From contig NC_021171.1 in NCBI RefSeq assembly GCF_000242895.2, positions 4,746,001 to 4,810,000 on the forward strand: 64,000 bases of DNA, in the 5' to 3' direction. Below are positions 57,032 through 64,000 of this stretch, piece by piece. The notes under the pieces were generated by a model, which saw only the letters and a list, made by a program, of their open reading frames with translations, did no database searches and was not told the DNA's origin. The stretch is from Bacillus sp. 1NLA3E. GTDB lineage: Bacteria > Bacillota > Bacilli > Bacillales > Cytobacillaceae. The position numbers and the translations under genes were made by a program. Each line of letters begins with the position of its first letter. Positions within the stretch are counted from its first letter, which is position 1.

Positions 57032-58721
57032 GAGGCCACTGAAAAACATACGATTTTTACGTCTGTAAATAAATTTTGGTACAAAAAAGGCAATTTATCG
57101 TCTGTTTTTGGACGAAAAATTGCCCTTTTCCTTATCTTTTTTTATTCTTTTTCATTGAGGAGTTTTAGTATTCGTTTAAGGTTGACAGCGAATATCGCTG
57201 TAGCTCCCTGAATCTTCATGCCTAATAGACCCGCAGATGATGCAATATCATACCCGTGTCTATGTTTCAACTCACTATTTTTCGCTTCAATTTTATAGCG
57301 AGATTTCGCTAACTCTTTAAATTCTTCTGTGTTTTGAAATGCCTCCTGATCGGCATGTTCTGTTGATTTGATTGTCACAGAATAAGATTTACTTTTCGCT
57401 CCTTCTTTATAACAGCCATCATGAAAAGGGCACACTTTACATTTTTCAATATCAAAAAAGTATTTGATTCTAGGGTTTTTATCTTGTCCCTTTCGTCCTT
57501 CATATTTCCTTCTATTAGCCATATGCCCTGCTTTACATACATACATTCCTGCATCTTTATTAAATTCAAACTCTTCTTCTTTTGTGCGTCTGCCATGTGT
57601 AATATGCGGATGTAATTTGGAAACAAGTGCTAATTCATTTTCTTTCGCGAATCGAATATTATCTTTCTCAGAGTAGGCTGTATCTCCAATGATTTTGTCA
57701 ATTTTCATTCCAGTTGCTTGGCTTTTTTTTGTTAAATCCCGCAGATATTTTCCATCACTTTTTTCACCTGTTGTCATAACTGCCGCTGTAATAATCCGTT
57801 CATTAGCCATCGCGTAATGCGTTTTGAACCCAAAAAAAGAAGAGTCCTCTGTTTTGTGTCCGACCCGTGCGTCTGGATCATTTGAATAGCTAAGTTGTTC
57901 TGTATAATCTTCTACGATCTCTTTTAGAACATTTAATTTTTCTTTGACCGCAGGTACCTTAGCGATTTGTGGTTCTTTTTCGACAACAGTAATGATTCGA
58001 CGACAATAATCTAATTCATCGGTTACTTCAACAGAAGTTGTTTTCGCAGGGAATTTTTCCTTCATGGATTCATCAATTCGATACACGGCTTTTCGAACAT
58101 TTTTCGCTTTCTCTTGTAAAAATTCCTTCGGAGATTTTTGGTTATAACGCGCTTTCGTATGTGTGGAATCCACGATAATGGTTTTACTTTTTATGATTTC
58201 TTTTTCCAGAGCAATCTCAACTGTTTTGCCAATGAGCAAATCTAATAAATCCTCATCTTGAAGACGGAGTTTACGAAATTTCGTTAAGGAACTAGGATCA
58301 ATCACGGAATCTTCTGGTGCCATATCCAGGAAATATTTAAACGACATATCATATATTGAACGTTCTACTACATCCACATCAGATAGATCAAATATCGATT
58401 TTAGTAATAAATATTTGAACATGCGAATCGGTGAAATGGCATTTCGACCGTTATCAAGACAATATTTCGTTTTTAATTCTTCGAGAATAAATGAAAAGTC
58501 CACTAGTTCATTGATTTGGCGAAGCATATTACTTTTTGGCACAACTATTTCGTAGATTGCCATGAATGGGCTAAGATTAAGTGTTTCTTGATTGGAAATC
58601 ATCGGGATACCACCTACATACATTTAATATCGTTATTATAAGGCAAAAAGGCAGTTGAAAGTTTGGTTTAATCAAACTTTCAACTGCCTAAATTAAAAAC
58701 TTGGACTTTTTCAGTGGCCTC
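57032..58721 (-). mobile_element. IS1182-family insertion sequence, 1690 bp, complete
   Basis: Ends are perfect 15-bp inverted repeats, GAGGCCACTGAAAAA at 57032 and its complement ending at 58721. The 9-bp sequence CGCTAAAGC flanks both sides (57023-57031 and 58722-58730) as a target duplication. Subterminal hairpins lie at 57085-57130 (GGCAATTT/AATTGCC) and 58646-58690 (GGCAGTTGAAAGTTTG and its complement), probably insulating the transposase gene from outside transcription. Confidence 0.92.
57142..58602 (-). CDS. IS1182-family transposase, intact
   Basis: 486 residues from ATG 58602 (MISNQETLNLSPFMAIYEIV). Family hallmarks: YCLDNGRNAISPIRMFKYLL, IIVDSTHTKARY (first Asp), IIGDTAYSEKDN (second Asp), CKVCPFHDGCY and a late RYKIEAKNSELKHRHG (Glu). 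No frameshift or stop, so the element could be active. Confidence 0.93.
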   Translation of the reverse strand: MISNQETLNLSPFMAIYEIVVPKSNMLRQINELVDFSFILEELKTKYCLDNGRNAISPIRMFKYLLLKSIFDLSDVDVVERSIYDMSFKYFLDMAPEDSVIDPSSLTKFRKLRLQDEDLLDLLIGKTVEIALEKEIIKSKTIIVDSTHTKARYNQKSPKEFLQEKAKNVRKAVYRIDESMKEKFPAKTTSVEVTDELDYCRRIITVVEKEPQIAKVPAVKEKLNVLKEIVEDYTEQLSYSNDPDARVGHKTEDSSFFGFKTHYAMANERIITAAVMTTGEKSDGKYLRDLTKKSQATGMKIDKIIGDTAYSEKDNIRFAKENELALVSKLHPHITHGRRTKEEEFEFNKDAGMYVCKAGHMANRRKYEGRKGQDKNPRIKYFFDIEKCKVCPFHDGCYKEGAKSKSYSVTIKSTEHADQEAFQNTEEFKELAKSRYKIEAKNSELKHRHGYDIASSAGLLGMKIQGATAIFAVNLKRILKLLNEKE

Positions 58722-58808
58722 CGCTAAAGCGCCGAGGAGGCTCAGCGCCCGCCCCGCGGAAAGCGAGTGCCTGGAACGGAAATCAACATTCTAGTTTAAC
58801 AGAGCCTT
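58722..58808 (-). repeat. dispersed repeat, copy 8, right part
   Basis: Continues from CGCTAAAGCGCCGAGG through CGCCCCGCGGAAAGCGAG to GGAACGGAAATCAAC and TTTAACAGAGCC, completing the copy split at 57031. Confidence 0.85.
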
Positions 58809-58809
58809 G

Positions 58810-59526
58810 TTAAAAATAATGATGGTAACTATAAATAAGTGTTACAATCACACCAGAAATTACTATACTAGGGAGTAAATTTGCTACACGAATTTTTGTT
58901 ATTCCAGCTAAGTTTAACCCAATAGCAAATATCATTACACCACCAGTAGCAGTCATTTCCAAGATAAAACTATCCATTAAGGCTTGTGGGACAAAACGAT
59001 CAATTTGAGTAGCAAACGTGGCTATCACACCTTGATAGAGAACAACTGGAATAGCTGAAAATAACACACCAATCCCTAATGTGGTTGTTAAAATGAGTGC
59101 CGTGAAACCATCAATAATTGCTTTTGTATATAGGACGTCATGATCTCCACGAATTCCACTATCTAAGGCTCCAATAATACCCATTGCACCAATTACAAAA
59201 ATAAGGGTCGCTGTTACAAAACCTTCTGCAATACTTCCTTCACTTTTTGAACCACCGATTTTATTTTCCAGCCATAATCCTAGAGAATTTAGCTTATTTT
59301 CCAAGACAAAATATTCCCCAATGACTGTTCCAATTACAAGGCTAAGGATGACAATTAAGAAATTTTCACTTTTAAAGCCCATTTGTAATCCTAAAACCAT
59401 GACAGCCAGTCCAATAACATGCATAACTGAATACTTCATTTCTTCTGGAATGCGCTGAAATAATTTCCCTAACATGGTTCCAATCACGATTAATAAACCA
59501 TTTACAATTGTTCCTAATAAAAACAT
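58810..59526 (-). CDS. DUF554 membrane protein
   Basis: 238 residues, about seven hydrophobic helices (GTIVNGLLIVIGTMLGKLF at the start). Family with no established function. It is downstream of spo0J with its own gap, common in Bacillaceae. Confidence 0.88.
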   Translation of the reverse strand: MFLLGTIVNGLLIVIGTMLGKLFQRIPEEMKYSVMHVIGLAVMVLGLQMGFKSENFLIVILSLVIGTVIGEYFVLENKLNSLGLWLENKIGGSKSEGSIAEGFVTATLIFVIGAMGIIGALDSGIRGDHDVLYTKAIIDGFTALILTTTLGIGVLFSAIPVVLYQGVIATFATQIDRFVPQALMDSFILEMTATGGVMIFAIGLNLAGITKIRVANLLPSIVISGVIVTLIYSYHHYF

Positions 59527-59631
59527 CCTCGTTCCCCTATCTTTTCATTCGAAGTACGAAAAATTTTAATAGTACTAAACTACCACTATTGCATGGGGTT
59601 TTCTACCTATATTTCGATTTTATTGTAATAA

Positions 59632-59656
59632 AATAAGCCAACAATTAAGTTGGCTA
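59632..59656 (-). terminator. spo0J terminator
   Basis: AGCCAACTTAA / GTTGGCT stem with TTATTTTATT tail on the minus strand. Confidence 0.75.
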
Positions 59657-60511
59657 TGATGGAAAATGAGCTGTTTCTAGTAATTCAAGAATCCGTTCAA
59701 GATCTTCTTTTGTAAGAAACTCTATTTCGATTTTCCCTTTGTTTTTCGATTTTTTTATATTAACTGTCGTGCCAAAGCGTTCACGCAAATAAGATTCTTG
59801 TTCTACTATAAAGATATCTTTCTTTTGCTTTTCCTTTTTTGTTTCACGTGAAACATTTTCGTTTAACTGTTGAATGTACTGCTCAAGCTGGCGGACGTTA
59901 AGATTGGCTTTTATTATCTTCTCAACAACTGCAGGAATGTTTTCTTTTTTTCTTAACCCAAGCAATGCCCTGCCATGCCCCATTGAAATTTCACCCGAAG
60001 ATATTAAATCCTGAATTTTATTTGGAAGGGACAATAAGCGAACTAGGTTAGCAATATGTGGTCTACTCTTACCAAGCCGTTTTGCTAATTCCTCTTGGGT
60101 TAGCCCTAGCTTTTGCATGAGCATTTGATAGGCAGATCCTTCCTCAATAGGAGTTAAATCTTCCCGCTGGAGATTTTCAAGAACCGCTAATTCCATCATT
60201 TGCTGCTCAGTTAAATTCCTAACAACCACTGGGATTTTTTCAAGTTTGGCTTCCTTAGCAGCACGGAAACGTCTTTCTCCGACAACAATTTCATAGCCTT
60301 TTATACTCTTTCTTACAATGATTGGTTGAAGAATACCATGCTCAAGGATTGATTGTTTTAATTCCTCAATTGCTTCTGCTTTAAAAATTTTCCGTGGTTG
60401 ATATGGATTAGGACGAAGCTCTTTTAACATAATTTCTTGTACCGTTTCTTCTGCCTCAGCTTCCATATTTGTAAAAAAGGCATTCAGCCCTTTTCCTAAT
60501 CCTTTAGCCAT
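59654..60511 (-). CDS. spo0J: chromosome partitioning protein Spo0J/ParB
   Basis: 285 residues from ATG 60511 (MAKGLGKGLNAFF). CTP-binding N-domain (LRPNPYQPRK, VVGERRFRAAK, ENLQREDLTPIEEGSAY), HTH (LTQEELAKRLGKSRPHIAN) and C-terminal dimerisation region. Overlaps the soj end by 8 nt. Loads at parS, spreads and recruits SMC. A parS site lies inside the gene. Confidence 0.97.
   Translation of the reverse strand: MAKGLGKGLNAFFTNMEAEAEETVQEIMLKELRPNPYQPRKIFKAEAIEELKQSILEHGILQPIIVRKSIKGYEIVVGERRFRAAKEAKLEKIPVVVRNLTEQQMMELAVLENLQREDLTPIEEGSAYQMLMQKLGLTQEELAKRLGKSRPHIANLVRLLSLPNKIQDLISSGEISMGHGRALLGLRKKENIPAVVEKIIKANLNVRQLEQYIQQLNENVSRETKKEKQKKDIFIVEQESYLRERFGTTVNIKKSKNKGKIEIEFLTKEDLERILELLETAHFPS
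59840..59855. other. parS site within spo0J
   Basis: TGTTTCACGTGAAACA, exact consensus; the same position within the gene as in B. subtilis. Confidence 0.92.
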
Positions 60512-61265
60512 TAACAACCACTTCCTTCGCCAGATCTAAATAAACCTCGGCCCCACGAGATTTCGGATCATATATAATGATTGGTTCCCCGTGGCTTGGT
60601 GCCTCGCTCAGGCGTACATTTCTTGGGATAATAGTTTGATAGACTTTATCTTGAAAATATTTTTTTACCTCTTCAATGACTTGAAGGCCTAAATTTGTTC
60701 TTGCGTCAAGCATGGTTAACAATACACCTTCAATTTTCAAATCATGATTAAGATGCTTTTGAACAAGTCGGACTGTATTTAAAAGCTGGCTTAATCCTTC
60801 AAGAGCATAATACTCACATTGAACAGGAATAAGGACAGAATCTGCAGCAGTTAAGGCATTAAGTGTCAATAGACCAAGTGATGGAGGGCAATCGATGATA
60901 ATAAAATCAAATTGATCCTTAACCTCTTCTAAAGCTCTTTTTAAACGAACTTCACGTGAAATAGTCGGTACAAGCTCAATTTCCGCCCCAGCTAATTGAA
61001 TCGTAGCAGGGATTGCAAACAGATTTTCAACGACAGTTGGCATAATGACCTTGCTTGCTTCTACATCGTCGACTAGAACATCATAGATACATTGTTCTAC
61101 CCCAGCCTTTTCAACACCAATCCCACTTGTCGCATTCCCCTGTGGATCGATGTCTACTAACAAGACCTTTTTTCCTATGTATGCTAAGCAGGCGCCTAGA
61201 TTAACTGAAGTGGTCGTTTTCCCGACCCCTCCCTTTTGGTTCGCGATGGCAATAGTTTTGCTCAC
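60504..61265 (-). CDS. soj: ParA-family ATPase Soj
   Basis: 253 residues from GTG 61265 (VSKTIAIANQKGGVGKTTTS), the same length as B. subtilis Soj; the longer frame to 61307 is not needed. Deviant Walker A KGGVGKTT, Walker B IIIDCPPS. Regulates DnaA and origin positioning with Spo0J. A partial parS-like CTTCACGTGAAATA occurs around 60950. Confidence 0.96.
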   Translation of the reverse strand: MSKTIAIANQKGGVGKTTTSVNLGACLAYIGKKVLLVDIDPQGNATSGIGVEKAGVEQCIYDVLVDDVEASKVIMPTVVENLFAIPATIQLAGAEIELVPTISREVRLKRALEEVKDQFDFIIIDCPPSLGLLTLNALTAADSVLIPVQCEYYALEGLSQLLNTVRLVQKHLNHDLKIEGVLLTMLDARTNLGLQVIEEVKKYFQDKVYQTIIPRNVRLSEAPSHGEPIIIYDPKSRGAEVYLDLAKEVVVNG

Positions 61266-61516
61266 GACGTCACCTACCTTCATTTCCAATAAAGTGAAAC
61301 TCCTCAAAGGGGATTACTCCGCTATGAAAGGTCTTTTTCTAAGTTACATTTTGTTAAATAATTACCATAAAAACGGCTAAACTTGCAATCATGTATTCTA
61401 TTTTATCATGAAAAGGATAAGAGAATCGTCTTTTTATTAAAAATCTTGTTAGCTAGTTTGGTAGAAAAAGGGGTTTATTTTGACTAAAAAAGCACATTTT
61501 TTCCGGACATCTTATT

Positions 61517-61534
61517 AATTTCACGTGAAAACAA
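61517..61534. other. hybrid parS/Noc-box-like palindrome
   Basis: AATTTCACGTGAAAAC keeps the CACGTG centre of parS but has outer ATTTC/GAAA bases like the Noc site (ATTTCCCGGGAAAT). It lies between noc and soj. Confidence 0.45.
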
Positions 61535-61536
61535 AT

Positions 61537-61585
61537 AAAAAAGCGAAGAGGAAGCAAGTTGAACTTGTTTTCCATCTTCGCATTT
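61537..61585 (-). terminator. noc terminator
   Basis: GCGAAGATGGAAAACAAG / CTTGCTTCCTCTTCGC stem and U6 run on the minus strand. Confidence 0.85.
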
Positions 61586-61612
61586 AAATATTTCTTCTAA
61601 TTATTTCTAGCC

Positions 61613-62494
61613 TTATTTCTTTTTGGGAATTCGAATCGTAAATTGGTAAAAATCTTCAAATTCCTCTTCTTCTGCATTTAAATTAATCCCGCTGTCTGAC
61701 ACCATTGTTAGTGATTGACGAATGGTATTAACAGCAATTCTCATGTCTTTACTGAATGCTTTTCGTTTCGGCTTTTGTTTTATATCGGTTTGATCAAGCA
61801 TTTTCACAACGCGATCTTCCGTTTGTTTCACATTTAAGTTTTTTTCAATAAGCTCATTAAGCAATTGGACCTGTTTTTCTGGATCCTTTAAAGGAATGAG
61901 AGATCGGGCATGTCGTTCAGTAATCAGTTTATTTAATAGTGCATCCCGGACTTCTTGAGGTAACTTTAGAAGACGAAGCTTATTGGCAACAGTTGACTGC
62001 CCTTTTCCAAGTCGTTGAGCAAGAGCTTCTTGAGTCAAATTGTGAAGTTCAAGAAGTTTACCATATGCCACTGCTTCTTCAATAGGAGATAATTCTTCCC
62101 GCTGAAGGTTTTCAATTAAAGCAACTGATGCTGTTTCGGTATCATTTAAATTTTTGATTATCGTTGGAGCTTCTAGCCAACCGAGTTTTTTCATTGCTCT
62201 CCAACGACGTTCCCCAGCGATAATTTCAAATCGATCATTTTCGAATTCTCTTACAACAATCGGTTGAATAATCCCATGGGTATGTATGGTTCTTGCCAAT
62301 TCTTCAATTTTATCATCATCAAAAACTGTTCTAGGTTGAAAACGGTTCGCAACTATTTTGTTTATCGGAATTTTTCTTATCTCCTCATGCTCACTCGTTT
62401 CCTCAAGCTCACTCGATTGCTCTTCATCTATGCCAATCTCAACCTGTTCCCCCTTTTCGCCCAGGCCAAAAAAGCGTGAAAAAGAATTCTTCAT
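61613..62494 (-). CDS. noc: nucleoid occlusion protein Noc
   Basis: 293 residues ([17 protein letters not shown]), a ParB paralogue: [60 protein letters not shown]. The GEKG-containing N-terminus and [13 protein letters not shown] helix are Noc-like rather than Spo0J-like. Prevents Z-ring assembly over the nucleoid. Confidence 0.95.
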   Translation of the reverse strand: MKNSFSRFFGLGEKGEQVEIGIDEEQSSELEETSEHEEIRKIPINKIVANRFQPRTVFDDDKIEELARTIHTHGIIQPIVVREFENDRFEIIAGERRWRAMKKLGWLEAPTIIKNLNDTETASVALIENLQREELSPIEEAVAYGKLLELHNLTQEALAQRLGKGQSTVANKLRLLKLPQEVRDALLNKLITERHARSLIPLKDPEKQVQLLNELIEKNLNVKQTEDRVVKMLDQTDIKQKPKRKAFSKDMRIAVNTIRQSLTMVSDSGINLNAEEEEFEDFYQFTIRIPKKK

Positions 62495-62612
62495 CACCCA
62501 GCACCACCTTTACGAAACTCCCTAAAATAGATTCTCTATATAACATTAAGATTCCTGCCGAGCTTCTATCCCATTAAACAAATTATGCCACAATACGAAG
62601 AAAAAAGGTATC

Positions 62613-63329
62613 CTATTCAATTGGTGTTTTATTAGGAGTTCCTGGTTTTCTCGGATATTGCTTTGGAGTGGATTTCATTTTGTTCACAATTAACAAATTC
62701 CGTTCACTTTCCTCTATAGGTAGCATGAAGGAATGAACAGTAGTTAATTTTCCACCCATAACTGTAATTGCTTTATTGGCTGCTTCAAGTTCTTCTGATG
62801 CACTTTGAGCCTTCATCGCAATGAAGGTTCCTCCCACTTTAGCAAGTGGTAAGCAAAGTTCTGTTAACACTGACATTCTTGCAACAGCTCTCGCCATCAC
62901 AACGTCATATTGTTCACGATGTTTAGGGTTTCTCCCAAATGTTTCAGCCCGATCATGAATAAACCGAACATTGTCTAGTTTTAATTTATCTGCTAGATGT
63001 TCTAAGAAATGGATCCGTTTATTCAAGGAATCCACAATGGTTACATGAATATTAGGAAAGGCTATTTTAATTGGTATACTTGGAAATCCAGCGCCAGCGC
63101 CGACATCACAAATATTTAATGGTTGATTAAAATCAAAGTAAAAGGAAGCTGAAATGGAATCGAAAAAATGCTTAAGATAAACGGATTCTTTTTCCGTAAT
63201 AGCAGTTAAGTTCATCTTTTCATTCCATTCAACCAGTGTTTGATAATATTGTTCATACTGTTCGAGTTGGTGAGGAGAAAGACTGATCCCCTTCTCCGCC
63301 AACATCGTTTGAAATTGCTCTATATTCAT
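62613..63329 (-). CDS. rsmG: 16S rRNA (guanine527-N7)-methyltransferase
   Basis: 238 residues: Rossmann SAM-binding loop [49 protein letters not shown]. Usual partner of mnmG near the origin. Confidence 0.97.
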   Translation of the reverse strand: MNIEQFQTMLAEKGISLSPHQLEQYEQYYQTLVEWNEKMNLTAITEKESVYLKHFFDSISASFYFDFNQPLNICDVGAGAGFPSIPIKIAFPNIHVTIVDSLNKRIHFLEHLADKLKLDNVRFIHDRAETFGRNPKHREQYDVVMARAVARMSVLTELCLPLAKVGGTFIAMKAQSASEELEAANKAITVMGGKLTTVHSFMLPIEESERNLLIVNKMKSTPKQYPRKPGTPNKTPIE

Positions 63330-63352
63330 AGGAAATGCCTTCCTTTTTTACA

Positions 63353-63541
63353 AATTAGGCTCTATTAAACATGTCTGTTGATTTCCGCTGCAGGCACTAG
63401 CGCACCTTAGGGGCGGGCGGTGAGCCTCCTCGGCGCTAAGCGCCTGTGGGGTCTCACCTGTCCCGCTGCTCCCGCAGGAGTCTCGCTGTATCCGTTCCAA
63501 TCAACAGAATGCTCAAAAATCAACATTGTTCTTTAACACAT
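63353..63541 (+). repeat. dispersed repeat, copy 9
   Basis: GTTGATTTCCGCTGC ... GGTCTCACCTGTCCCGC ... CCAATCAACAG ... AAAATCAACATTG, placed between rsmG and mnmG. Confidence 0.85.
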
Positions 63542-63553
63542 CCAAAAATTAAA

Positions 63554-64000
63554 TTAATCCCTTGAAACACGTACTATTTTTCCTTGTTCAATATAAACCA
63601 ACAAAATTGAAATATCGGCTGGATTCACCCCTGAAATTCTTGATGCTTGGGCAATTGATAACGGTTGAACTTTCTTTAATTTCTGACGTGCTTCAGTTGC
63701 TATGCCTGTTACAGCATCATAATCAATATTTTCAGGGATTTTTTTGTCTTCCATTTTCTTTAATCGGTCAACCTGCTGTAATGACTTCTCAATATAACCC
63801 TCATATTTAGTTTGAATTTCAACTTGTTCTTTAACTTCTGAATCAAGTAAAACTTCACTTGGTATAAGGAGGTCAATATGATCATAGGTCATTTCAGGAC
63901 GTTTCAAGAGATCAGATGCTCTCACGCCATCCTTCAGCTCACTTCCACCTTGCGCTTTAATAAGCTCTTGGACTTGCTCTGTCGGTTTAATAAAGATAGA
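63554..64000 (-). CDS. mnmG: tRNA modification enzyme MnmG (GidA), C-terminal part
   Basis: The frame is open at the right edge (reading [20 protein letters not shown] on entry) and ends [19 protein letters not shown]. The [20 protein letters not shown] and [16 protein letters not shown] segments, then [11 protein letters not shown]-like [12 protein letters not shown], are the MnmG C-terminal domain that binds MnmE and tRNA. The FAD domain lies outside the window. Confidence 0.95.
   Translation of the reverse strand, partial: SIFIKPTEQVQELIKAQGGSELKDGVRASDLLKRPEMTYDHIDLLIPSEVLLDSEVKEQVEIQTKYEGYIEKSLQQVDRLKKMEDKKIPENIDYDAVTGIATEARQKLKKVQPLSIAQASRISGVNPADISILLVYIEQGKIVRVSRD

Noticed and set aside
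60949-60964. Additional parS site in soj
   Set aside because: Only the TTCACGTGAA centre matches (about 12 of 16); probably too weak for a confident call.

Overview
The window is low-GC Firmicute DNA and reads as the chromosome of a spore-forming Bacillaceae (Bacillus, Neobacillus or Mesobacillus-like). The evidence is the origin-proximal block mnmG-rsmG-noc-soj-spo0J, the complete walRKHIJ-htrC-rlmH operon, the rpsF-ssb-rpsR, rplI and dnaB replication/translation genes, yyaC, and three perfect parS sites. Nearly all core genes are on the minus strand, so oriC should lie just beyond the right edge.

Layout. 1-11.4 kb holds mixed metabolic and envelope genes: rluF, a branched-chain amino-acid binding lipoprotein, a D,D-carboxypeptidase, a frameshifted Gfo/Idh oxidoreductase, an L,D-transpeptidase, mqo and brnQ. 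11.4-13.45 kb is a plasmid-type ParM/ParR segregation cassette with an upstream array of GTAAAC repeats. 13.48-32.35 kb looks like a composite SCC-like island: copies of the 3' end of rlmH (encoding GEPYHK-stop) occur as direct repeats at 13.49, 14.26 and 18.95 kb and at the real rlmH 3' end at 32.33 kb, and two of the three intervals carry inward inverted repeats next to these att-like cores. Each interval has its own cargo: a broken staygreen gene; a 1229-residue DUF2062-like/GH18/NodB/GT2 polysaccharide protein plus a Thr-rich secreted protein; and a complete citrate-fermentation cluster (citC-D-E-F-X-G, a CitA/CitB-type two-component system, a 2-hydroxycarboxylate transporter and a FAH-family hydrolase that could act as oxaloacetate decarboxylase) with gene remnants at both ends. 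No recombinase gene is in view.

32.3-42.3 kb is the wal operon with an M23/LysM/G5 peptidase; 42.6-43.3 kb is a six-tRNA cluster; 43.4-54.9 kb is purA, dnaB, rplI, gdpP, yybS, rpsR, ssb, rpsF, ychF, DUF951, an MscS channel and yyaC. 54.9-58.8 kb is a patch of mobile DNA: two IS1182-type transposases, a 160-bp palindrome and several copies of a GC-rich dispersed palindromic repeat, one of them split by a 1690-bp insertion sequence with 15-bp terminal repeats and a 9-bp target duplication. 58.8-64 kb is the DUF554 protein, parABS/noc, rsmG and the 3' part of mnmG.

How it fits together: CitST-like sensing should switch on divergently arranged citrate uptake and lyase genes, giving acetate and oxaloacetate and then, by inference, pyruvate. 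The wal genes couple envelope status to cell-wall hydrolases. ParA/ParB/parS and Noc handle origin segregation and division placement. All functional statements rest on motif recognition by eye; no database search was run.
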